A stretch of DNA of 21,085 nt from CAYRXE01 sp964428205 (GTDB lineage: Bacteria; Patescibacteriota; Gracilibacteria; Peribacterales; Peribacteraceae): positions 1-21,085 of the forward strand of contig CAYRXE010000013.1 of NCBI GenBank assembly GCA_964428205.1, in the 5' to 3' direction. The notes beneath the pieces are model-generated. The model did not search any database. It was given only the letters and a program-made list of their open reading frames with translations, and was not told the origin of the DNA. Below, one piece after another: positions 15,050 to 21,085 of the stretch. A program made the position numbers and the translations under genes. Within the stretch, counting starts at the first letter, position 1. Every line of letters begins with the position of its first letter.

Positions 15050-15778
15050 GTGGTCACCCCCTCTTACACTGTCGTCTGTACGAAGAAGAATCTCCTTGCC
15101 CCAGGAGTCTTTGAATTTGGCTTCCCGAAGCCAGAAAACTTCACTTACAACGCAGGGCAGTTTGTCCTGTTTGATGTTCCACTCCTCAGTCATCCAACAG
15201 ACGTTCAGCCACGTGCATACTCCATTTCATCTGCTCCTTCGGATGAAGAGCTGCTCTTCGTCATCAAGCTCATGCCGGGAGGTCGCATGAGTACGTACGT
15301 CGAGAAGGAGTTACGTGTCGGTACGACCATGACGTTCAAAGGACCGTTTGGATTTTTTACACTCAAAGACGATGAGTCTTCGAATGTGTTGCTCGCGTGC
15401 ACGGGTGCAGGAGTTGCGCCGTTTCGCAGCATGGCTTTCGAAGCGCTCAAGACAGGGGATCCACGATCAATCGATCTCCTGTTTGTCGTACGCAACGAAG
15501 AAGATTTTTTCTGGCTCGATGACTTCCGCGATCTCGCAGCCAAGCATCCGCAGTTCCGTTTACATCTCTCTCTCACTCAGCCAAAAGACGGATGGCAGGG
15601 GCTCACGGGACGGGTTCAGCAAGCCATTCCTCAGGTGTTCTCTATTGTACAAAAAAATATGTCAGACTTTTTGTTATATGCATGCGGAAATCCCGATATG
15701 ACAAAAGAAGTAAAGGCACTCGCGATTGGGCCGTGGGGCATAGCCAAAGAGCGCGTTCACATCGAAGGCTACATCTAA
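15050..15778 (+). CDS. Ferredoxin-NADP reductase-like FAD/NAD(P)-binding oxidoreductase
   Basis: 242 residues if the GTG at 15050 is the start. An earlier in-frame TTG at 15014 falls inside the inverted repeat and would add non-conserved residues. The FAD-binding barrel carries RAYSISSAPSD (Arg55; the RxYS motif binds FAD). The NAD(P)-binding domain carries CTGAGVAPFRSM (from about 117) and YACGNPDM (Cys212). The C-terminus HIEGYI resembles FNR family ends. It transfers electrons between NAD(P)H and a ferredoxin or similar partner. PyrK, the related subunit of dihydroorotate dehydrogenase, is tempting beside carA, but the C-terminal Cys cluster for its [2Fe-2S] centre is absent. The gene is probably cotranscribed with carA (72 nt apart). 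No SD. Confidence 0.85.
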   Translation: MVTPSYTVVCTKKNLLAPGVFEFGFPKPENFTYNAGQFVLFDVPLLSHPTDVQPRAYSISSAPSDEELLFVIKLMPGGRMSTYVEKELRVGTTMTFKGPFGFFTLKDDESSNVLLACTGAGVAPFRSMAFEALKTGDPRSIDLLFVVRNEEDFFWLDDFRDLAAKHPQFRLHLSLTQPKDGWQGLTGRVQQAIPQVFSIVQKNMSDFLLYACGNPDMTKEVKALAIGPWGIAKERVHIEGYI

Positions 15779-15784
15779 AACTGA

Positions 15785-15821
15785 ATCGTGAAGCGAAATA
15801 CACAAACATGAAATTCACGAT
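15785..15821. terminator. Inverted repeat after the flavoprotein gene
   Basis: ATCGTGAA (15785-15792) is perfectly complementary to TTCACGAT (15814-15821) with a 21-nt loop. It starts 7 nt after the stop but has no T-tract, so a terminator role is only possible. Confidence 0.35.
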
Positions 15822-15861
15822 AAACAGAATCAGAGTCAACACCACTCGTACTCCCCAGGTG

Positions 15862-15888
15862 TTGGAACGGCTTTGGTAAGCGTAGACT
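15862..15888 (+). promoter_or_regulatory. Putative promoter of the first surface-protein paralog
   Basis: TTGGAACGGC (15862-15871), then TAGACT (15883-15888) placed 10 nt before ATG 15899. The element upstream of the second paralog (18237-18263) has the same internal spacing and 14 of 27 identical positions, including TT-GAACG-C and GG. The 15-nt spacer is short for sigma70. Confidence 0.4.
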
Positions 15889-15898
15889 TCGCTGCAAG

Positions 15899-18205
15899 AT
15901 GCCTTCTTCCTCGCTCATCCGGCGNNNNNNNNNNNNNNNNNNNNNNNNNNNNNNNNNNNNNNNNNNNNNNNNNNNNNNNNNNNNNNNNNNNNNNNNNNNN
16001 NNNNNNNNNNNNNNNNNNNNNNNNAAACCAGGAGATCCGCCTCCTGAAGGCTGCAAATCGAATGATAAATGTGGCAAGGCTTGTAACTTCGCAGACTGTT
16101 GCGACAAAATGCCAGACCCTCAAAAGTGTAGAGATGGACGTGATAAAGAAGACCCCGAAGCATGTAAGAACGATCCTAAAAAATGTTCTTGCAAAGAAAA
16201 GCACGAAAAGTGCATGAAAAAAGCTGATGAGGACAAGAAAAAATGTCTTGATGGTGTGACTAAAAAGTGTGTCGACGAAACTTGTAAAGGCAAAACGGGG
16301 GCAGAGTACGACTCTTGCATGAATAAGTGTGTGCCCGACGAAACAAAGAAATGTGAGACAAATTATACGAACGCCGTGAAGAAGTGTGCGGACGATGCCA
16401 ATAAATGTGCAGGCAATCTCTGTAAAATCGATGGAGGTCAAAATGCCGGAGGAGTGAACGTCGGTCGCCCGCCTAACGGCGGAGGTGGCATGATGCCGTT
16501 TGGTGGATTTGGAGGCGGCTTCCAAAGCACGGGTGGAGCCGGTGGTGATCTAGGCGGTTCGGGTGGATCCCCAGGTGGATCTACAGGAACAACAGGAGGT
16601 TCTGGCACCAGTGGTACCAATGGCACAGGTACAAATGGAACAAATGGCGACGGAGGTGTGAACGGCACAAACGGTACGATTGGCGGCCCAGGACCCGTGG
16701 CTCCTGCTCCAGGTAGTTCCAGTTCTCGCAGTAGTGGAGGATCGTCTTCTTCCGTCTCTTCTTCCAGCTCTAGCTCCGGAGGGCCTCCAGGAAGCAGCTC
16801 TTCCATGTCTTCTACGTCTACGAGTTCGCAGTCTTCCAGTTCGAGTAGCTCGAGCAGTGGCGGTAGCGGTGGCTCGTGCCAGAATTGTCAGTTCTGCCAG
16901 GGAGATTTCTGTAATCAGCAGGTGTGTGATGCGATGGGTGGTGGCCCAAATCAGTTCTGTCTCTTCGATCCAGAGACAAAGGTGTGCTCCCCCAATCCAC
17001 AGCGCTGTGGATCCTCATCGAGTACATCGAGCACGTCTTCGACAACGAGTTCCACGGGTTCTAACAGGTCTTCGTCGTCGTCTTCTTCCACACCAACGCT
17101 CAGTTGTCAGAACTGTGCGTACTGCGGTTTGTACGTAACGTGCAGCCGCGACACCTGTTTGCGTTTGGGTCCTTGCGTCTACAACTCCCAGACATTTGAA
17201 TGCACGCCCGATCCTACGTTCTGTCCTTCCTCAAGCTCGTCTTCGTCGAGAGGATCAAGCGGTTCATCTACAAGTTCTTCCGGTTCCGGCGGCTCCTCGA
17301 GCTCGCGCAGCTCCACCAGTTCACAGGGTTTCCAGTCGAGCACGTCTTCCAGCAGAAGTTCGATTAGCTCACGGGGATCTTCTTCTTCCGCTTCATCGCC
17401 GCGTAATGGCTGTACCGGATTGGAATGTATTTTGGGCGGAGGTTCGTACTGTGCACAGACAAATAGGACTTGTGTACTCAACTTCGATAACAAGCCCGCT
17501 TGTTTTGACTGTATCGCACGCAACAGTTCCAGCTCGTCGGACTCCAGTTACGGGTTTAATTCCAGTACACCGTACAACGACATCGGTGGCACCGTAGGCG
17601 GCAACGTCGGCGGCAACGTCGGTGGAACAGTTGGTGGTGCCGAAGGAGGTATGCAAGGAGGTGAGGCCGGTACGGTGGGCGGTGGCCAGGGAACCATCGG
17701 TGGTATTGGCGGAATTGAAGGCATTCCGAATGCATCGTTTGGTAGCAGCAGTTCGCGCAATCTGATGTTCTGTGGAAACGGCATTGTGAACAGCGAGTAC
17801 GGTGAGCAGTGCGACATGGGCAACTTGAATAACGACGTGTTGCCGGACCGCTGCCGCACAGATTGTTTGGTGCCTCGCTGTGGCGACCGCGTGCTCGACT
17901 CGGGTGAGCAGTGTGATGACGGTGCGCTCAATGGTCACTTGGACGTGACGACGTGCGACGCACAGTGTCGCCGCTCCACGTACGATTCACCGTCCGATAC
18001 CGTTGCAACGACGATCGATCTCCCGCTTTTGCCAGGCCAGTTCGTCAACCCGCTCACCGGTCAGGTGGAGAGTTCGCTCACGACGATTGCCACGAACAAT
18101 CCTCCTGTTGGTCAAACAGGTCCTGCAGCTCTTGCAGCTATGGCAGCAGGAGCCAGCGCTGGATGGGCTTGGTTGCGCAGGAAGAAGGCGCAACGTGCAA
18201 ATTAA
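15899..18205 (+). CDS. Cys/Ser/Gly-rich modular surface protein with C-terminal anchor (gap near N-terminus)
   Basis: Visible: 8 codons from ATG 15899, the 100-N gap, then 726 residues from 16025. The start is tentative; the gap may hide the signal peptide and does not guarantee the frame. Order after the gap: Lys/Cys-rich helical region (KCGKACNFADCC, KKCSCKEKHEKC); Gly/Asn/Thr-rich stretch (TNGTGTNGTNGDGGVNGTNG); Ser-rich linker; Cys module CQNCQFCQGDFC (from 16877); Ser linker; second copy CQNCAYCGLYVTC (from 17105); long Ser linker; module CTGLECILGGGSYC; Gly-rich GGNVGGNVGGTVGG; two myxococcus-type Cys repeats (CGNGIVNSEYGEQCDMG, CGDRVLDSGEQCDDG); then IDLPLLPGQF, GQTGPAA, a hydrophobic segment and WAWLRRKK. 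The likely role is adhesion or a surface layer, with many disulfides outside the membrane. It is paralogous with the next gene. Confidence 0.82.
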   Translation: MPSSSLIRXXXXXXXXXXXXXXXXXXXXXXXXXXXXXXXXXXKPGDPPPEGCKSNDKCGKACNFADCCDKMPDPQKCRDGRDKEDPEACKNDPKKCSCKEKHEKCMKKADEDKKKCLDGVTKKCVDETCKGKTGAEYDSCMNKCVPDETKKCETNYTNAVKKCADDANKCAGNLCKIDGGQNAGGVNVGRPPNGGGGMMPFGGFGGGFQSTGGAGGDLGGSGGSPGGSTGTTGGSGTSGTNGTGTNGTNGDGGVNGTNGTIGGPGPVAPAPGSSSSRSSGGSSSSVSSSSSSSGGPPGSSSSMSSTSTSSQSSSSSSSSSGGSGGSCQNCQFCQGDFCNQQVCDAMGGGPNQFCLFDPETKVCSPNPQRCGSSSSTSSTSSTTSSTGSNRSSSSSSSTPTLSCQNCAYCGLYVTCSRDTCLRLGPCVYNSQTFECTPDPTFCPSSSSSSSRGSSGSSTSSSGSGGSSSSRSSTSSQGFQSSTSSSRSSISSRGSSSSASSPRNGCTGLECILGGGSYCAQTNRTCVLNFDNKPACFDCIARNSSSSSDSSYGFNSSTPYNDIGGTVGGNVGGNVGGTVGGAEGGMQGGEAGTVGGGQGTIGGIGGIEGIPNASFGSSSSRNLMFCGNGIVNSEYGEQCDMGNLNNDVLPDRCRTDCLVPRCGDRVLDSGEQCDDGALNGHLDVTTCDAQCRRSTYDSPSDTVATTIDLPLLPGQFVNPLTGQVESSLTTIATNNPPVGQTGPAALAAMAAGASAGWAWLRRKKAQRAN
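15925..16024. other. Assembly gap of 100 N near the start of the surface-protein gene
   Basis: Exactly 100 N, a placeholder of unknown true length. The first downstream codon in the frame of the long ORF starts at 16025. The frames on the two sides agree only if the real gap is 100 modulo 3. Confidence 0.98.
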
Positions 18206-18236
18206 TCTGCGCTAGGAATGGCACAAAACGTCACTG

Positions 18237-18263
18237 TTAGAACGACGGAGGCGCCGCTACAGT
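18237..18263 (+). promoter_or_regulatory. Putative promoter of the second surface-protein paralog
   Basis: TTAGAACGAC (18237-18246), then TACAGT (18258-18263), 8 nt before ATG 18272. It matches the spacing of the element at 15862-15888 before the first paralog. A start near 18270 would make the mRNA leaderless. No SD is present. Confidence 0.4.
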
Positions 18264-18271
18264 AACCGTTA

Positions 18272-20368
18272 ATGCGTCGCGCATTTGTTCTGGCAACGGC
18301 AATTTCTGCATTTGCAATTATGTTTGTAGTGGGGACGTTATTGAACGAGCAGTCTTCACCCAAGATTCAACCGCCACTCGCGAATATTGCGTGCAAAGGA
18401 GACGACCCCAGCGGCAGGCCGCTTGAAACGTGTGATAAGTGCATGGAAACCTGTGGAGCCGGCATGGGTTGTGAAGCCGGGCACACAGGGTGCGAACAAT
18501 ATGGAAACTGCTGCACATGCGTGATTGGAAAAGTGAACTGCTGCTTCCCTTCGGGAGAGGTGATTCCCACGTTGTGTAAGTGTCCTGCAGAAGCCTATAA
18601 CTGCGGTTCAAGCTGCGATCAGTGTCTCATTCCCCCGGGTCCGGTTGCTCCTCCTGCTCCCGCGCCAGCTCCCGTGACCGGTCCGGCTCCCGCGCCTGAC
18701 CCCGCTCCTGTTCCGCCAGCTCCTGCCCCTGCACCAGCACCCGCGCCTGCCCCAGCTCCAGCCCCTGCACCCGCGCCACATGCAGGCCCTCCGGCACCAG
18801 CGCCAGCTCCCGCACCGGCTCCAGCACCAGCACCTGTGCCTGCACCCGCTCCCGCTCCGGTGCCTCCTCCGCCTTTCCCCGGTTCGTCTGCTTCGTCGCG
18901 TAGTTCTTCTTCCAGTTCCTCTTCTTCCTCAGTACAAGGAAGCAGTGGATCGCAATCGAGTGCTGCTTCACAGAGCAGTAGCGTGAGTTCTTCGAGCAGC
19001 TCTTCTTCATCAAGTACCGGAGGGTTTTCGAGTGCGTTCTCGAGTTTTGGAACCGGCTCATCCTCTTCGTCCGATGGCTACTATCCGTGCAGCGGATTTG
19101 AATGTTTGCTCGGTGGTGATGATGCTTGTGCATCCCTTATTCCTGCACAGCAGTGCCAACCGGATCGGCTGAATCCTCCAAACTGCTTCGTATGTATAGG
19201 AGGGAATAGGAGTTCCTCGTCTCGTGGATTTGGCTCTTCCTCTTCCACTCTTGGAGGATCCTCATCGTCGACGTCAGGCGGATCCGCGTCTTCGTCAGCA
19301 AGTACAGCGAGTTCCACGGGATCATTCGGTTCCTCCGTCTCATCACAAGTGTCTTCCTCATCTCGGTCCTCTGTGCGTTCTAGTTCTTCGAGCAGAGGCA
19401 CCAATCAGTCTTCTGCTTCGAGCACCGCATTCTCTTCAGCCGGATCATCCGTTCCTGCCGTTCCTTTCTGCGGCGATGGAGTCACCTCGGGTTCTGAGAC
19501 CTGTGATGATGGCAACACGGTGAATACCGACACTTGCAGCAATACCTGCGCTCGCGGCTTCGATGAACCCTGTACCGATAACATGCAGTGCGCGAGTGCT
19601 GTGTGTACGCAAGGACGTTGCACACGCATGTGTACGAGTGATAGCGACTGCGCAGCGAATCAACGTTGTACGAATGGTCGCTGCATCATGCGTCGTTGTG
19701 GAGACGGGCAACTCGATCCCGGTGAAACATGCGACGAAGGCAATCGCAATAAATCTCCGGGAAACATGGGTGCCACGTGTGCGTGCAGCGAAGATGATCC
19801 TGCTTGCAAAAAGTCCTTCGAAGTCTCGTGGTCCATGAGTTGTGTGTGGGCGAAGTGCGGAGATGGAGTCGTCAATAACTTCGCGGTCTTCCAGGGTCGC
19901 ACGGTCAACTACGATCTCCAGCACGAACAATGTGACGATGGCGCAGCCAACGGCGCACCAGGAAATCCTTGCTCGAAGACTTGTCAGATCATCCTGGCGC
20001 AAGCTGCTCCAGTCACCTTCTGTGGCAACGGTAAAGTGGAGCTGGGCGAACAGTGCGATGATGGCTTACTGAACGGCAAAACTGTCTCTATCTGTACCAC
20101 GGAATGCAGCATCGTTCGTACCACGGGAGCAGGCAATGAGTTTGATCCGCCAAGTCTTAATCCCGGAGAATCCGCTTCCATTGATCTCCCTCTGCTTCCC
20201 GGTCAGTTCATCGATCCACGCACCGGCACCGTGCAAACGTCTCTCACGCAGATTGCGACGAGTAATCCTCCTGCCGGACAAACAGGTCCCGCTGCTCTTG
20301 GCATCATGGCGTTCGGCGCAGCTGCAGGTTGGGCGTGGATGCGCCGCAAGAAATTATTTAAAGCGTAA
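18272..20368 (+). CDS. Cys/Ser/Pro-Ala-rich modular surface protein with C-terminal anchor
   Basis: 698 residues. N-terminal signal or signal-anchor (MRRAFVLATAISAFAIMFVV). Then: Cys-rich domain (about 40-125: CDKCMETCGAGMGCEAGHTGC, CCTCVIGKVNCC is the pattern); Pro-Ala repeat linker (about 125-205); poly-Ser linker; Cys module CSGFECLLGGDDAC, homologous to CTGLECILGGGSYC of the preceding gene; second Ser linker (about 315-395); then several myxococcus-type Cys repeats from Cys400 (CGDGVTSGSETCDDGN, CGDGQLDPGETCDEGN, CGDGVVNN, CGNGKVELGEQCDDG) with an EGF-like CTQGRCTRMC insert. The C-terminus repeats the signature IDLPLLPGQF, NPPAGQTGPAA, a hydrophobic stretch and WAWMRRKK. It is probably held at the cell surface by the C-terminal segment and spaced by rigid linkers; ligand unknown. 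Its stop directly abuts the stop of the convergent gene. Confidence 0.9.
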   Translation: MRRAFVLATAISAFAIMFVVGTLLNEQSSPKIQPPLANIACKGDDPSGRPLETCDKCMETCGAGMGCEAGHTGCEQYGNCCTCVIGKVNCCFPSGEVIPTLCKCPAEAYNCGSSCDQCLIPPGPVAPPAPAPAPVTGPAPAPDPAPVPPAPAPAPAPAPAPAPAPAPAPHAGPPAPAPAPAPAPAPAPVPAPAPAPVPPPPFPGSSASSRSSSSSSSSSSVQGSSGSQSSAASQSSSVSSSSSSSSSSTGGFSSAFSSFGTGSSSSSDGYYPCSGFECLLGGDDACASLIPAQQCQPDRLNPPNCFVCIGGNRSSSSRGFGSSSSTLGGSSSSTSGGSASSSASTASSTGSFGSSVSSQVSSSSRSSVRSSSSSRGTNQSSASSTAFSSAGSSVPAVPFCGDGVTSGSETCDDGNTVNTDTCSNTCARGFDEPCTDNMQCASAVCTQGRCTRMCTSDSDCAANQRCTNGRCIMRRCGDGQLDPGETCDEGNRNKSPGNMGATCACSEDDPACKKSFEVSWSMSCVWAKCGDGVVNNFAVFQGRTVNYDLQHEQCDDGAANGAPGNPCSKTCQIILAQAAPVTFCGNGKVELGEQCDDGLLNGKTVSICTTECSIVRTTGAGNEFDPPSLNPGESASIDLPLLPGQFIDPRTGTVQTSLTQIATSNPPAGQTGPAALGIMAFGAAAGWAWMRRKKLFKA
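18640..18885 (+). repeat. Pro-Ala codon repeat encoding a rigid linker
   Basis: About 80 codons of alternating Pro and Ala (plus Val, Gly) inside the second surface-protein gene, built from varied GCN/CCN codons. It is a low-complexity coding repeat. Such PA stretches typically form extended spacers between domains and wall or membrane. Confidence 0.85.
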
Positions 20369-20881
20369 TCACCACACCTGCACCGGTCGATCAGTCACGA
20401 GGTACTCTTGTGTGTCGACGCGATTCTCACGTACGAAAATTTGTTTGACGGTGATGGCGAGTGGGTTGCCTCCCGTGTTTCGCAGTTGAAACGACCGCGA
20501 CTGGCTCGTCATCCAAAATGATGCGATGCCTTTCCCGGTAATACTCCACGTGCGACCGCCGAGGGTAGGAGCTTCGGACTTCACGCCGCTCAAATCCATC
20601 CCGCGGACTTCTCGTAACGTCCATGACGAAGGAAGCGTCATCTGTACGCCGGTGCCGCTCTTCATCTGTACTTCCAAAATCCCAGGCGTGCCTCCTCTGC
20701 TAATACTAAAGACCATTTGTGCTTTGCCCTGGGTATACAGCGGAATGCGAATATCCTCGTTTCCCGGGATGCGCACGCGCACGGTTGCGAGTCCAAGGAA
20801 CACAATCGCAAGCACTGTTCCGAGCCCCAAGAACGCTGGGCCAAGGGAGGGGAGCGGTGATGTGCGCTTCTTCTTTGCCAT
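20369..20881 (-). CDS. Hypothetical single-pass membrane protein with beta-rich outer domain
   Basis: 170 residues from ATG 20881. Basic N-terminus (MAKKKRTSPLPS), one membrane helix (about 14-36, AFLGLGTVLAIVFLGLATVR), then about 130 mostly beta-type residues (MVFSISRGGTPGILEVQMKS, WSITGKGIASFWM, FQLRNTGGNPLAITVKQIFV). No Cys and no catalytic motif; no family recognised. The outer domain could be a small beta-sandwich. TACACT at 20893-20888 lies 6 nt before the ATG, so the mRNA may be leaderless. Its stop (TGA, 20371-20369) touches the TAA of the convergent surface-protein gene with no base between and no terminator there. Confidence 0.8.
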   Translation of the reverse strand: MAKKKRTSPLPSLGPAFLGLGTVLAIVFLGLATVRVRIPGNEDIRIPLYTQGKAQMVFSISRGGTPGILEVQMKSGTGVQMTLPSSWTLREVRGMDLSGVKSEAPTLGGRTWSITGKGIASFWMTSQSRSFQLRNTGGNPLAITVKQIFVRENRVDTQEYLVTDRPVQVW

Positions 20882-20903
20882 GGGCTCAGTGTATCCGAAA
20901 ACC

Positions 20904-20929
20904 CCTGAGCAAAATCAGGTCTTTTTCTT
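20904..20929 (+). terminator. Small hairpin with U-tract, plus-strand direction
   Basis: CCTGA (20904-20908) pairs with TCAGG (20915-20919), loop GCAAAA, followed by TCTTTTTCTT. It resembles an intrinsic terminator, though the stem is only 5 bp. It would stop plus-strand transcription that has crossed the minus-strand gene at 20369-20881. Confidence 0.45.
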
Positions 20930-20955
20930 GTGTGCTGCTCGCCGAGTGGTAGATT
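20928..20955 (+). promoter_or_regulatory. Promoter of the right-edge zinc-ribbon gene
   Basis: TTGTGT (20928-20933), 16-nt spacer, TAGATT (20950-20955). The -10 box ends 8 nt before ATG 20964, implying a leader of about 2 nt or none. Confidence 0.55.
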
Positions 20956-20963
20956 AGCGACCA

Positions 20964-21085
20964 ATGCAGCTTGATCCCCACACCCTTGCCCAGATCATCC
21001 AGCGCATCGAGCGCCAGATGCGTTGTCCGCAGTGTGGAAAGCGCGTCCCAGTCGACTTCGCCTCCGTGCGCATTGTCGGGGACGA
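20964..21085 (+). CDS. N-terminus of a zinc-ribbon protein (partial)
   Basis: Only 40 codons are present before the window ends (MQLDPHTLAQIIQRIERQMR, then CPQCGKRVPVDF). A charged helix is followed by a CPxCGK half of a zinc ribbon; the second Cys pair, if present, would lie outside. No family can be named. The start is supported by a promoter whose -10 box ends 8 nt upstream. No SD. Confidence 0.65.
   Translation, partial: MQLDPHTLAQIIQRIERQMRCPQCGKRVPVDFASVRIVGD

Noticed and set aside
15014..15778. PyrK (dihydroorotate dehydrogenase electron-transfer subunit)
   Set aside because: The C-terminal Cys cluster for the [2Fe-2S] centre is missing; only the general FNR fold motifs are present.
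18640..18885. CRISPR-like or satellite repeat
   Set aside because: The repetition is codon-level Pro-Ala alternation in frame, with variable third bases and no spacers.
1..21085. Alternative genetic code (UGA as glycine)
   Set aside because: Several genes end cleanly at UGA (4156, 14977, 20369) and no long conserved frame contains an internal UGA.

Overview
The window looks like a chromosomal segment of an ultra-small Patescibacteria (CPR) type bacterium. Peribacteria would fit best, but that assignment is an inference. The reasons are: Ser-rich linkers and Cys-rich repeat modules in very large surface proteins; most plus-strand genes lack a Shine-Dalgarno (SD) site and have a -10 box just upstream of the ATG; large orphan proteins predominate; and only a few conserved housekeeping genes are present (rny, carA). 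UGA acts as a stop codon and is never needed as a sense codon, so the code is standard and not the UGA=Gly code of Gracilibacteria/Absconditabacteria. Two runs of exactly 100 N are scaffold gaps; one breaks carA and the other breaks a surface-protein gene.

Layout. (1) Positions 1-1324, minus: RNase Y, running off the left edge. (2) 1685-4156, plus: exported lamin-tail/PKD/thermonuclease protein with a C-terminal membrane anchor. (3) 4226-7164, plus: two-gene operon of orphan proteins (His-rich membrane-associated protein, then a 678-aa protein). (4) 7216-8783, minus: two single-gene units, a three-TM protein and a secreted Cys/Ser-repeat protein. (5) 9005-12990, plus: two-gene operon of an 89-aa helical protein and a 1237-aa orphan. 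(6) 13051-13764, minus: a third single-gene unit encoding a secreted coiled-coil protein. (7) 14014-15778, plus: carA and a ferredoxin-NADP reductase-like flavoprotein. (8) 15899-20368, plus: tandem Cys/Ser-rich surface-protein paralogs sharing a C-terminal anchoring signature. (9) 20369-20881, minus: small membrane-anchored protein. (10) 20964-end, plus: start of a zinc-ribbon protein.

How it fits together. Most of the window concerns the cell surface: an anchored nuclease that could scavenge nucleic acid, two modular Cys-rich adhesin-like proteins, and several secreted or membrane proteins of unknown role. The two orphan operons look related, because their large proteins share an N-terminal motif. 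Two gene-expression styles coexist. Most plus-strand genes, and the last minus-strand gene, have short or absent leaders and no SD. The three minus-strand single-gene units at 7216-8783 and 13051-13764 instead have strong sigma70-type promoters, leaders of about 100-140 nt (two of them strongly structured) and clear SD sites. No tRNA, rRNA, CRISPR array, transposase or phage gene was recognised.
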